A stretch of 8,984 bases of DNA from CAZNNH01 sp964574335 (GCA_964574335.1 CAZNNH010000221.1:1-8984), one strand, 5' to 3'; counted from the first letter of the stretch, positions 1-6,384 are shown. The notes: generated by a model not told the origin, from the letters alone. Program-made: numbers and translations.

Positions 1-23
1 CTCAGCCCGGCCCGAGCCGACCT

Positions 24-79
24 CTCGGGGACATGACCGGATTCCCCGTTAGCCCGGGAATCCGGATCGTGTCCCCGAG
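24..79. repeat. Long imperfect inverted repeat at left edge
   Basis: The left arm is at 24-46 and the right arm at 56-79, with a 9-base loop between them. The arms pair as reverse complements with one mismatch and one single-base bulge. Each arm carries GGGGACA or TGTCCCC on the outside and CCGGATTCCC or GGGAATCCGG on the inside. There is no T-tract after it, so it is not a standard intrinsic terminator. It could be the end of a small mobile element, a REP-like hairpin, or an RNA hairpin ending an upstream transcript. No second copy is visible in the window. Confidence 0.7.
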
Positions 80-127
80 GCTCCGCGACCGCCAAGCACT
101 GGTCACGCGGCACCGAGTCTTCACGCC

Positions 128-447
128 ATGAGCGCCGCCCAAGCTCTTCTGCGAACCCCGTCGGACCCGATCGAGACACCCCAGTCCGTCTTCGGCGAGT
201 GGATCGCCCTGCGCGAGCGACCCGACAAGGACGGGCGCACGCTCGGCCTCAGCCTCACCCACGCCGAGGACGTGGCCCACGCCGTGCGCGGCGCGCTGAT
301 GCCCTACGCGGACGACCCGCCCCCCAACGGTCCTCTCCGGCCACTTCCCCTACTAGCTCGCTTGGCATCGTTGCCGTGTTCGCCGCCGACCTCACCAAGA
401 AGGCGGACGGCTACGCCGGGGTGTTCTCGCCGTCCTGGCCAGCCTGA
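128..447 (+). pseudogene. Possible coding remnants, unrecognised
   Basis: An ATG at 128 opens a frame whose codons from about 190 to 330 mostly end in G or C, as in the real genes of this window. It encodes a stretch around WIALRERPDKDGRTLGLSL. After about 330 that frame loses the codon bias, although it stays open into the antitoxin at 497. From about 367 a different frame regains the bias, reads GIVAVFAADLTKKADGYAGV, and stops with TGA at 445-447. One reading is a decayed gene with an internal rearrangement; another is two unrelated tails. No SD sequence is evident before 128, and I do not recognise a family. The coding status is uncertain. Confidence 0.25.
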
Positions 448-461
448 GGCGGTCCGTTTCG

Positions 462-490
462 TTGACGTCCGGGTATGCAACGGTCATACT
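462..490 (+). promoter_or_regulatory. Promoter of the toxin-antitoxin operon
   Basis: A -35 box TTGACG (462-467) is separated by exactly 17 bases from a -10 box CATACT (485-490), matching the sigma-70 pattern. The ATG of the antitoxin begins at 497, six bases after the -10 box, so the expected transcript start falls at or beside the start codon. The mRNA is therefore predicted to be leaderless or nearly so. Confidence 0.7.
473..489. promoter_or_regulatory. Candidate antitoxin operator palindrome
   Basis: GTATG (473-477) and CATAC (485-489) form an inverted repeat with a 7-base spacer, overlapping the promoter spacer and the -10 box. Ribbon-helix-helix antitoxins usually repress their own operon by binding such short palindromes at the promoter. 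Assigning this one to the antitoxin encoded at 497 is an inference from position. Confidence 0.45.
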
Positions 491-496
491 ACGGCC

Positions 497-736
497 ATGA
501 AGGTTGCCGTGTCCGTACCCGATCCCGTCTTCCATGCGGCCGAGCGTGTTTCCCGGAGGATGCGCCTCTCGCGAAGCCGCTTCTACGCTGAAGCGGTCGA
601 GGCCTTCGTGAAGAAGCACTCGCAGAAGGAGATCACCGCGCAGCTCGACAAGGTCTATGCTTCGAGCTCCGCGAAGGTGGCTCCGGGGATCGAAGCGGCG
701 TCGCTCGAGGTGTTGCGTCGCGAGGGGTGGGGGTGA
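497..736 (+). CDS. Ribbon-helix-helix antitoxin (MazE-like role)
   Basis: This 79-residue protein starts MKVAVSVPDPVFHAAERV. That gives a short N-terminal strand followed by two helices with SRSRFYAEAVEAFVKK, the pattern of MetJ/Arc-type ribbon-helix-helix antitoxins that bind DNA as dimers. The C-terminal tail, ending LEVLRREGWG, fits the flexible region that plugs the MazF active site. The start is the ATG six bases after the -10 box; no clear SD is present, consistent with a leaderless message. The TGA overlaps the GTG of the downstream toxin, so the two are translationally coupled. It should neutralise the toxin and repress the operon. The family call rests on fold pattern and gene pairing; the exact antitoxin family name is not certain. 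Confidence 0.85.
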   Translation: MKVAVSVPDPVFHAAERVSRRMRLSRSRFYAEAVEAFVKKHSQKEITAQLDKVYASSSAKVAPGIEAASLEVLRREGWG

Positions 737-1071
737 ACCGAGGCGAGATCTGGTGGGCCGACCTCGGCCAGCCGCTCGGCTCGGAACCGGGGTCCCGGCG
801 TCCCGCCCTGATCCTTCAGGCGGACGCCTTCAACCGCAGCCTGATCCAGACCGTCATCGTCGTGCCCTTCTCCACGAACGCGAACCTGGCCCTGGCTCCG
901 GGCAACGTGCTCTGTCGGCCCAGGGACACCCGTCTCGAGAGCCCCTGCGTTGCGAACGTCTCGCAGATCGCCGTCGTCGACCGTTCGCGCCTCGTGGAGA
1001 AGGCGGGCGCCCTGTCGAGCCGCTTGCTGGCACAGGTCGAAGAAGGCGTCCGTCTGGTCCTGGCTCTCTAG
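733..1071 (+). CDS. mazF: MazF/PemK-type endoribonuclease toxin
   Basis: This 112-residue protein has the typical MazF/PemK length and architecture. The N-terminus reads RGEIWWADLGQPLGSEPG, followed by RRPALILQ (residues 22-29) and the VIVVPFST strand (residues 41-48). Arg23 and Ser47/Thr48 sit where the catalytic Arg and Thr/Ser of MazF are found. A later ANVSQIAVVDR stretch is also characteristic. Such toxins cleave mRNA at short sequence motifs to stop growth when the antitoxin is lost. GTG at 733 is preferred because it overlaps the antitoxin stop as GTGA and follows GAGGGG (722-727) at a suitable distance. An in-frame GTG at 727 would add two residues. All expected conserved positions appear intact, so the toxin looks functional. 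Confidence 0.93.
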   Translation: MNRGEIWWADLGQPLGSEPGSRRPALILQADAFNRSLIQTVIVVPFSTNANLALAPGNVLCRPRDTRLESPCVANVSQIAVVDRSRLVEKAGALSSRLLAQVEEGVRLVLAL

Positions 1072-1165
1072 CCGCCAGCTCGGGCGCTGACGCGCTGAGC
1101 CGGGACCCGCGCGGGGCGCCACGGACGATCGATGGAAGGGAAGGCGGGAGACGGAGGGAAACGAG

Positions 1166-1408
1166 ATGGCAGACGAGGACGTCGCAGCGGAGCTGGAGCG
1201 GCTCCGGGAAGAGAACACGCGCCTGAAGGCGCGTCAGGAGCGCAGCATCTCCCTCAAGGTCAGCCAGAAGGGGGCGCTCTCGGTCTACGGGCTCGGCCGG
1301 TTCCCGGTGACGCTCTACAAAGAGCAGTGGTCGAAGCTGCTGGACATGGCCGACGAGATCCGGGCGTTCCTGAAGGAGCACGACGCCGAGCTGAAGGCGA
1401 AGCGATAG
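1166..1408 (+). CDS. Small coiled-coil conserved hypothetical protein
   Basis: This 80-residue protein has a strong SD, GGAGGG at 1153-1158, seven bases before its ATG. Residues about 4-25 (AAELERLREENTRLKARQ) form a short leucine-zipper-like coiled coil. The second half carries SLKVSQKGALSVYGLGRFPV followed by TLYKEQWSKLLDMADEIRAF. I know this second block as a recurring uncharacterised bacterial family, but I cannot name a function for it. It lies 94 bases after the toxin on the same strand and may be read from the same or a separate promoter. It converges with the LexA-like gene, leaving 25 bases between the two stops. The ORF is intact, with normal codon use. Confidence 0.8.
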   Translation: MADEDVAAELERLREENTRLKARQERSISLKVSQKGALSVYGLGRFPVTLYKEQWSKLLDMADEIRAFLKEHDAELKAKR

Positions 1409-1433
1409 CCGAGACGAACGCGGGGGCCGGGTG

Positions 1434-2009
1434 TCAGCGGCGGCGCGCCCAACGACGCTTCCGCACGTAGGTCCGCCGGTGCGAGCCCTCCGTGGCGATA
1501 CGGGCGGCGGCGTGCCCAGCCTGATCCTCGCTCAGGCCCCTCTCGAGCAGCGCGGACCGGACGGCCTCAGCGGTCTCCACGATGTGGTAGCTCGCATCAC
1601 GCTCGTCCGGGAGCATCGGCAACAGCAGCTCGAGGGCCGCGATGGCGCCGGTGGCGGCCGCATCCTCCGGCGAGACGCCGGCCCCCCCGCCGGAGCCCGC
1701 CTTCGGCGAGCCGCCGCCGCGCGAGCCGTAGTCGACATCGGGCAGATCCGAGGCCGGGACCAGCACGCGGAGCGAGCGGGCCGCCCCAGGCCGACGGGAC
1801 AACAGCCCGCGGCGGGCGAGGCCCTTGATCATCCCGTTGACGCTCGGCGAGCTGACCCCGAAATGGGCGGCGATCTCGTCGAACGACGGCGCCACGCCGC
1901 GCCGAACCGTGAAGCGATGGATGAAGGCGAGGTACTGTCCCTGCCGTGCGGTGAACCTCGATCCCACGGGGGGAGAGCCTGGTGCGGCACCGGCCGTCGG
2001 TGGCGTCAC
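1434..2009 (-). CDS. LexA-like winged-helix protein, no peptidase
   Basis: This 191-residue protein has a LexA-type DNA-binding domain at residues about 18-85. It includes FTARQGQYLAFIHRF, PSFDEIAAHFGVSSPSVNGM as the helix-turn-helix, and GLLSRRPGAARSLRVLV as the wing. The region after residue 90 is a Gly/Ser/Pro-rich linker, followed by a helical segment with ATGAIAALELLLPMLPDERD and a very basic end. There is no recognisable S24 autopeptidase domain, so SOS-style self-cleavage is not expected. It likely binds DNA as a regulator, possibly of this operon. The GTG start at 2009 has no strong SD. It lies 22 bases downstream of the Uma2 stop, so the two genes are probably co-transcribed. The C-terminal half is unrecognised. 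Confidence 0.82.
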   Translation of the reverse strand: MTPPTAGAAPGSPPVGSRFTARQGQYLAFIHRFTVRRGVAPSFDEIAAHFGVSSPSVNGMIKGLARRGLLSRRPGAARSLRVLVPASDLPDVDYGSRGGGSPKAGSGGGAGVSPEDAAATGAIAALELLLPMLPDERDASYHIVETAEAVRSALLERGLSEDQAGHAAARIATEGSHRRTYVRKRRWARRR

Positions 2010-2031
2010 GTCTCGCGCGCCCCGGATGCGC

Positions 2032-2598
2032 CTACGCCCCCGCCCTGTCGTAGAGCGCGTCGACCTCGAGACGGCAGGAGACCGACTCGAGGACGCCCGA
2101 CTCTCCGGGGCCGGCCTGGTGACGCGACCACTCGTCCGCCTCGCGCCGAAACACCTCGATGCGGCGCTCCTCGTGAGCCACGAGGACGATCTCGCGCAAC
2201 GACGGGATCTGCTGGTAGTGCTCTCGTTTCTCTCCGCGGTCGTAGGCCGCCGTGCTCGGGCTCGGCACCTCGACCACCAGCGTCGGGTTCAGCACCGTGT
2301 TCTTCCCTTCCGGATCCCGCACCAGCGGGCCGCACACCACGCTCGCGTCCGGGTAGGTGGCCAGCCCGGTGGCCAGGACGCGGATGCGGAGCTCCGAGCC
2401 GTAGACGCGGCAAGGCTTGCCCTCGAGCTGGACGTTCAAGGCGGACGCCACCTGCACGCACAGCGCGGCGTGCTCGGGCGAGCCGCCGGCCATCGCGTAG
2501 ATGTCGCCCGCCCAGTACTCCAACCTGACGTTGGAGACCTCGTCGAGAGCCAGGTACGCGGCGAACGTGTAGTGGCGGCGCGGGGCGGGAGAGCTCAC
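2032..2598 (-). CDS. Uma2-family (DUF820) putative endonuclease
   Basis: This 188-residue protein has a PD-(D/E)XK nuclease fold of the Uma2/DUF820 type. The core motifs are YPDASV (Asp84), then NPTLVVEVPSPSTAAYDRGE (Glu110), and a lysine at 124 just after it. A conserved early stretch RLEYWAGDIYAMAGGSPEH (residues 26-43) also fits. The length matches the family. These proteins occur in large numbers in some bacteria and their biological substrates are not established, so DNA cleavage is a fold-based prediction. The GTG start is placed by homology to the family N-terminus and by the -10-like TATACT six bases upstream. It is probably the first gene of an operon with the LexA-like gene. All predicted catalytic residues are present. 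Confidence 0.92.
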   Translation of the reverse strand: MSSPAPRRHYTFAAYLALDEVSNVRLEYWAGDIYAMAGGSPEHAALCVQVASALNVQLEGKPCRVYGSELRIRVLATGLATYPDASVVCGPLVRDPEGKNTVLNPTLVVEVPSPSTAAYDRGEKREHYQQIPSLREIVLVAHEERRIEVFRREADEWSRHQAGPGESGVLESVSCRLEVDALYDRAGA

Positions 2599-2604
2599 CT
2601 CGTG

Positions 2605-2610
2605 AGTATA
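2605..2610 (-). promoter_or_regulatory. -10 element before the Uma2 gene
   Basis: On the minus strand this reads TATACT, one base from the TATAAT consensus. It ends six bases before the GTG start at 2598, so the transcript should start at or beside the start codon. A weak -35 candidate (GTGACC, 19-base spacer) overlaps the end of the upstream gene. The position relative to the start codon is the same as for the antitoxin gene. Confidence 0.5.
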
Positions 2611-2631
2611 GTCGGTTCGAGATCACGCCGG

Positions 2632-3498
2632 TCACCGGCGGGCGGCCCGCCTCATGTAGAGGCTATGGAGATCCGGCCGGAGCCTCTTCAGGCGGCGCCG
2701 CGCTTCGTGCCGCGCCGCCTCGTCGTCCCCGGAGTGCTCGGCCACCCGCAGGCACGACCAGAAGGCCCGGGCCGCGTCGTCCTGCGAGGCGGGCGTCGCG
2801 AACGGCTGGCGGACGGCGTCCAGGTCCCCCGCCGCCGGCTCCGGAGCCGGCCACAGGCCGCGGACCAGGCCGAGACAGGCGAGCCACCGCGGCTCCTCGT
2901 CCTCCGCCAGCAGGTCCGCCAGGCGTTCGTCCCAGGCGAAGTCGTCCGGCTCGACGGACCGGCCGCCCAGCAAGGCGTCGCGGACGAGCCGGCGCGCCTC
3001 GGGCGCGCCACCGCCCGGACGGCGCCCGAGAATCTCGGCCAGCTCCGGCAGGGCGCCGGTGTCGTGGGACAGAAGGGCGCCGGCCGCGTGTGCCTTCGCC
3101 AGCCGCCCGAGAACGCCGTCCGTGACCAACCGGTGCAGGCGCGGGCAGCGCCGCAGCTCCAGGGCGACCTCCCGCCAGGCCGGCACCGCCACCTCGGGCA
3201 GCTCGCTCGCCAGCTCCGGTGCGAGCCGGTCCAGGAAGCCGAGCGCCCGGCTCTCCTGCGAAAAGCCGTAGGTCTCCTCGAGCTCCCGCCTGACCCTCCG
3301 TGCCCGAGGGAAGTCCCCTTCCGCCAGGGCCGCGTCCAGCTCGCGAGCGAGGCACGCCCGCTCCGCGAACAGGTCGAGCTGCTCCCAGTCGCTCTCGGGC
3401 GTCTCGGGAGCCGGCTCGGCCACATCGGCCGCGAGCGAGAGGGGGCGCGGTTCGACACCGAACAGGGCTATCTGCCCTCGAGGACGGCGCCGCAGCAT
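2632..3498 (-). CDS. Unrecognised helical protein with clamp-binding-like motifs
   Basis: This 288-residue protein belongs to no family I recognise. It is Ala/Arg/Leu-rich and appears mostly helical. The segment at residues about 48-75 (ARELDAALAEGDFPRARRVR) and the C-terminal part around FWSCLRVAEHSGDDEAARHE both resemble TPR-like helical hairpins. Two pentapeptides near the N-terminus, QIALF (9-13) and QLDLF (40-44), match the bacterial sliding-clamp (DnaN) binding consensus QL(S/D)LF closely. The intervening stretch is Pro/Glu-rich and looks disordered, as expected for peptides that dock on the clamp. ATG at 3498 is chosen because only 33 bases separate it from the divergent gene; an open frame continues further upstream but only as an antisense shadow. 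A weak GGAA lies upstream. A link to replication or repair is inference only. Confidence 0.75.
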   Translation of the reverse strand: MLRRRPRGQIALFGVEPRPLSLAADVAEPAPETPESDWEQLDLFAERACLARELDAALAEGDFPRARRVRRELEETYGFSQESRALGFLDRLAPELASELPEVAVPAWREVALELRRCPRLHRLVTDGVLGRLAKAHAAGALLSHDTGALPELAEILGRRPGGGAPEARRLVRDALLGGRSVEPDDFAWDERLADLLAEDEEPRWLACLGLVRGLWPAPEPAAGDLDAVRQPFATPASQDDAARAFWSCLRVAEHSGDDEAARHEARRRLKRLRPDLHSLYMRRAARR

Positions 3499-3514
3499 CG
3501 TCGCTGTTCCGCGG

Positions 3515-3520
3515 TAGACT
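3515..3520 (+). promoter_or_regulatory. -10-like element before the DGQHR operon
   Basis: TAGACT fits the TANNNT pattern and ends 11 bases before the ATG at 3532, predicting a leader of only a few bases. No good -35 box is visible. It sits in the 33-base gap between two divergent start codons, so control of the two directions probably overlaps. Confidence 0.35.
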
Positions 3521-3531
3521 TTGGCCCGCAC

Positions 3532-3873
3532 ATGGCCAAGAAGAAGCTCCCGCCGCAGCTCCAGGAGTGGAAAGACGCCCGCCGGCGCTTCCACCTCTCG
3601 CACGCCCATGCCCAGATGGCACGGGAGCTGGGGATGAACCCGCGGAAGCTCGGCAAGGTGGCGAACCACCGGCAGGAGCTGTGGAAGGCGCCGCTGCCCC
3701 AGTTCATCGAAAGGCTCTACCTCGAGCGGTTCGGGCGGGAGCGGCCGGAGGTCGTGATGTCGGTCGAGGAGTGGGCGCGCCGGAAGGCCGCGAAGAAGGC
3801 CGCCCGCAAGGAAGCCAGGCGCCAGGCACGGGAGGCGGCCGCGGCGCAGGCCGGGACCGAGACAGGAGGCTAG
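3532..3873 (+). CDS. Small basic conserved hypothetical protein
   Basis: This 113-residue protein starts MAKKKLPPQLQEWKDARRRF. The central block around ARELGMNPRKLGKVANHRQE, then LWKAPLPQFIERLYLERFG, resembles a helix-turn-helix-like conserved module. I recognise it as a recurrent uncharacterised bacterial protein without an assigned role. The tail is a long basic, alanine-rich helix (about residues 80-108). The start codon follows a -10-like TAGACT closely, and no SD is seen. The stop is three bases before the ATG of the DGQHR gene, whose SD lies inside this gene, so the two are almost certainly one transcriptional unit. Nucleic-acid binding is suggested by charge and shape but not proven. 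Confidence 0.82.
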   Translation: MAKKKLPPQLQEWKDARRRFHLSHAHAQMARELGMNPRKLGKVANHRQELWKAPLPQFIERLYLERFGRERPEVVMSVEEWARRKAAKKAARKEARRQAREAAAAQAGTETGG

Positions 3874-3876
3874 TCG

Positions 3877-5004
3877 ATGCTCGCACAGCGCATGCGCCAG
3901 AAGGGCGCGGAGTTCTACTTCGTCAGCTATCCGGCGGAGGACCTGCTGCAGCGGGTGCGCTTCGTCAGCCGCTACTACGGCGGCCGGGGCGAGACGGTGG
4001 GCGGCGAGCAGCCGTCGGCTCGCGAGCCCGACGAGGTGGAGCGCTTCGTGCGCGCCATCGAGCGAACCTCCGGGTCGTTCCAGCGCGAGCTGAACCGCCG
4101 CAAGCTGCGCCAGATCCGCGACTTCTACCGCAACGAAGCCGAGCAGCCGCTGATCCCCGGCGCCGTCTTGCTCTTCTCCTCCGAGGAGCTGCGCTTCCGG
4201 CCGCTGAGCGGCTACGAGCGGCTGGGCGACCTCGCCGAGCCGCGCGAGCCGTTCCTGATCATCGACGGCCAGCACCGGCTGGCCGCCCTGCGTTTCTACC
4301 TGGCCGAGCCCGACGCCGACCGCCGGGTCGAGGTCCCCTGCGTGGTCTTCGACGGCAAGACCGCCGAGTTCGCCACCGAGATGTTCGTGGTCATCAACTC
4401 CACCCACACCCGCATCAACAAGAGCCACCTGGTCGACCTCTACGAGCGGATCGAGTGGGGCACCGACCCGTTCAAGAAGTACGCGGCCCGCCTGGTGCGG
4501 GCGCTGTACGAAGAGAGCGACTCGCCGCTGCGCTACCACGTCAACATGCTCGGCGGCCGCTCCCAGCAGGACATGTGGATCAACCAGGCCCAGCTCTTCG
4601 GCGAGGTGCTCCGCTTCGTCACCGGCGAGGACGCCGAGCCCTGGATCTCGGACGGCCGCGGCCTGAGCCGCGACCGCGGCTACGGCTTCCTGCGCGACCT
4701 GCTGCGTGCGGCGCGGACCGCCTTCGGCGAGGCCTGGGGCGACAACCGCCGCTACATGGTCACCCGGGACGTGACGCTGAAGGCGCTGGTCCGCCTCGCC
4801 GGTGACGTGGTGGCGGAAGGGCAGGCGCTGGGAGTGATGCCGGGCAACACCGAGAAGCCGCTCGCCCGGGCGTTCGCCGCCTGGGAGCCGCTGGTCCGTG
4901 ACTTCCGCCGCGAGGGCTTCTACGAGCGCTTCCCCGCCCGCGGTCAGGTGCAGCGCGTGGAGAAGATCCGTGCCCGCCTGGCGCGCGAGGCGGGGCTCGG
5001 ATAG
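3877..5004 (+). CDS. DGQHR-domain protein (DndB-like)
   Basis: This 375-residue protein carries the signature IIDGQHRLAALRFYL, with DGQHR at residues 130-134. It is followed by VPCVVFDG and a conserved FVVINSTHTRINKSHLVDLY segment (170-189). This is the DGQHR family, which includes DndB, the regulator of DNA phosphorothioation, and DpdB of the 7-deazaguanine DNA-modification system; the fold is related to ParB/sulfiredoxin. No dnd or dpd partner genes are present in this window, so the specific role is unknown. The start is well supported: AGGAGG at 3864-3869 lies seven bases before the ATG. It is co-transcribed with the small basic protein upstream. It converges on the SEC-C gene with 42 bases between the stops. 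The ORF is complete and normal in composition. Confidence 0.92.
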   Translation: MLAQRMRQKGAEFYFVSYPAEDLLQRVRFVSRYYGGRGETVGGEQPSAREPDEVERFVRAIERTSGSFQRELNRRKLRQIRDFYRNEAEQPLIPGAVLLFSSEELRFRPLSGYERLGDLAEPREPFLIIDGQHRLAALRFYLAEPDADRRVEVPCVVFDGKTAEFATEMFVVINSTHTRINKSHLVDLYERIEWGTDPFKKYAARLVRALYEESDSPLRYHVNMLGGRSQQDMWINQAQLFGEVLRFVTGEDAEPWISDGRGLSRDRGYGFLRDLLRAARTAFGEAWGDNRRYMVTRDVTLKALVRLAGDVVAEGQALGVMPGNTEKPLARAFAAWEPLVRDFRREGFYERFPARGQVQRVEKIRARLAREAGLG

Positions 5005-5046
5005 CGCCTCGGGGAGTTCGGGGTCAGCGCGTCCCTGCCGCCGTGG

Positions 5047-5988
5047 CTATGCGTGCTCGCGCGCCAAGCAACAGCGCTTGTACTTCTTGCCGCTTCCGCA
5101 CGGGCACGGGTCGTTGCGCCCCACGCGCCGCTCGCGGCGGACGGTCTTGGGGATGAGCTGCTCGTGGCGCAGGGCGTGGATCTCGGGGGCGAGCCCCTGC
5201 ATCAGCCGCCAGCGGCGGCCGAGCTCCCTCACGTCGCGGCGCGCGGCGAAGGCCTCCCACAGGCGGCCCAGACGCTCTCGCTCGCCGGGCGGGTGGGCCG
5301 TACCCACCACCTCAGCGGTGGCGGCGTCCACGTACACGGTTCGAGCCACGCTGCCGTCCTGGCGCCTTTCGGGGAGGAAGCTGACCCTGACATCCTGGCA
5401 GTCGCAAGTCTCGCTGATGCAGTAGGTGTCGGCCGCCTCGTAGCGCTCCCCGTCCAGCTCGTAGACATCCGGTGGAGCGGCCGATGCCCCGATCCAGGCC
5501 ACCGGCTCCTTCCCATCCCAGCTCGTCCAGTCCCGCTCGCGCCACGCTCCGGACGCCAGGTCCGCCTGGTCCATCCGCCCCTGGTCCTTGACGTGCCGGC
5601 GGTACCCGCGCAGCTCCTCGAGCGCGTCGGCATCCAGCATCTCCCGGAGCCAGCCGATCAGCTCCGGCTGCCGGAGCCGCGCGGGGCACTCCTCGTCCTG
5701 GCCCACCTGCCCTGTCTCGAGGTCCACCAGAGCGGCAACTTGACGCGAAGGTGGGGGCGGCTCGTCCGGACGGGATCGGTGGATCACCCCCGCCTCCTCA
5801 CCCCTCGTGGTGATCCCCTCGAAACGGTCGTCCACCTCGAAGGCCTGGAGCTGGACCTCCTGGCAATCGCACCCCGGGTTCGGGCAGCAGGTCACCAGGC
5901 ACGCGAGGCCTCGCCGCTGGCCGTCGACCTCCCGCCAGAGCACGAGATTCCCCGTCTCCACGAAGTCCGGGTTCTCCGGTCCGCCCAT
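5047..5988 (-). CDS. SEC-C zinc-binding protein with duplicated Cys modules
   Basis: This 313-residue protein ends in a canonical SEC-C motif, VGRNDPCPCGSGKKYKRCCL (residues 289-308), which binds zinc through Cys295, Cys297, Cys306 and Cys307 (or His nearby). Two further Cys clusters precede it: CCPNPGCDCQEV (34-45) and CISETCDCQDV (190-200). Each is followed by a strand-rich segment ending in a V-D-(L/A)-x-T-(G/A)-x-V type stretch (VDLETGQV and VDAATAEV). This suggests an internal duplication of a metal-binding module. ATG at 5988 is chosen over the in-frame GTG at 6051 because the purine-rich SD at 5991-6001 sits directly upstream. SEC-C domains are shared by SecA and many stress or defence proteins, so the function here is unassigned. 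It probably acts in the cytoplasm; no signal peptide is seen. Confidence 0.88.
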   Translation of the reverse strand: MGGPENPDFVETGNLVLWREVDGQRRGLACLVTCCPNPGCDCQEVQLQAFEVDDRFEGITTRGEEAGVIHRSRPDEPPPPSRQVAALVDLETGQVGQDEECPARLRQPELIGWLREMLDADALEELRGYRRHVKDQGRMDQADLASGAWRERDWTSWDGKEPVAWIGASAAPPDVYELDGERYEAADTYCISETCDCQDVRVSFLPERRQDGSVARTVYVDAATAEVVGTAHPPGERERLGRLWEAFAARRDVRELGRRWRLMQGLAPEIHALRHEQLIPKTVRRERRVGRNDPCPCGSGKKYKRCCLAREHA

Positions 5989-5990
5989 CT

Positions 5991-6001
5991 CTCCCTCCTC
6001 C
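5991..6001 (-). promoter_or_regulatory. Shine-Dalgarno deciding the SEC-C start
   Basis: On the minus strand this reads CGGAGGAGGGA and ends a few bases before the ATG at 5988. It favours this start over the GTG at 6051, which has no comparable site. Confidence 0.7.
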
Positions 6002-6128
6002 GGTACGGCTGCCCCGATTGGAGCGCCGGGGCCGAGTGAGGCATCGTACACGGCATCCCGGTTCGGCGGGTGTCCGGCGCGCCGTCACCGGCAGCAGCGC
6101 CCCCGAGTGGCGGTGGAATGACGCTCTC

Positions 6129-6384
6129 GTGACCAGCCGCGACCTGCGCTGCTACCTCGATCGCGACTGGGCGGCCGTCCAGGCCGCCAAGGACGCCCCC
6201 CGGGGCCGAGTCCGCCAAGGCGCGCGGGGCCCTGGCGGCGCTGCGGATCGCGGACGAGCTGCGCCTGCAGGTCCAGAAGCTCCACCCGGGCTGGCCCTCC
6301 GCGGCCGACCGCGACGCGGACCTTCCGGCCCACCACCAGCTCTCGGACCGGCTCCTCCGTGGCTCCGCTCCCAGCCGTCGTTGA
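6129..6384 (+). pseudogene. Small protein gene with a one-base frameshift
   Basis: GTG at 6129 begins VTSRDLRCYLDRDWAAVQAA. The frame breaks in the C6G4 run at 6196-6205 and continues one base later as AESAKARGALAALRIADELR, ending with TGA at 6382-6384. Removing one base from the run gives a continuous 84-residue protein, mostly helical, with a Trp in PGWPSAADRD. The next gene, a nucleotidyltransferase, starts at GTG 6359 inside this one. That overlap resembles toxin-antitoxin or antitoxin-like pairs built on minimal nucleotidyltransferases, but I do not recognise this partner. The frameshift lies in a homopolymer and may be a sequencing error. Confidence 0.55.

Noticed and set aside
1825..3873. 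682-codon open frame on the plus strand
   Set aside because: It runs antisense through the Uma2 and clamp-motif genes and only its last 113 codons match a real gene with a short conserved-looking N-terminus at 3532. Long antisense frames are common at this GC content.
2632..4539. 635-codon open frame on the minus strand
   Set aside because: Upstream of 3498 it lies antisense to the small basic protein and the DGQHR gene, and its sequence there is low-complexity and unlike any protein family.
5005..5046. Bidirectional terminator between the converging DGQHR and SEC-C genes
   Set aside because: No clear hairpin with a T- or A-tract is visible in the 42 bases.
5053..6039. 328-codon open frame on the plus strand
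   Set aside because: It mirrors the SEC-C gene on the other strand, which has clear zinc motifs and a strong SD.
6043..6048. TACGAT as -10 box for the SEC-C gene on the minus strand
   Set aside because: It fits TANNNT, but no -35 box lies at a suitable distance and the match is too short to support alone.
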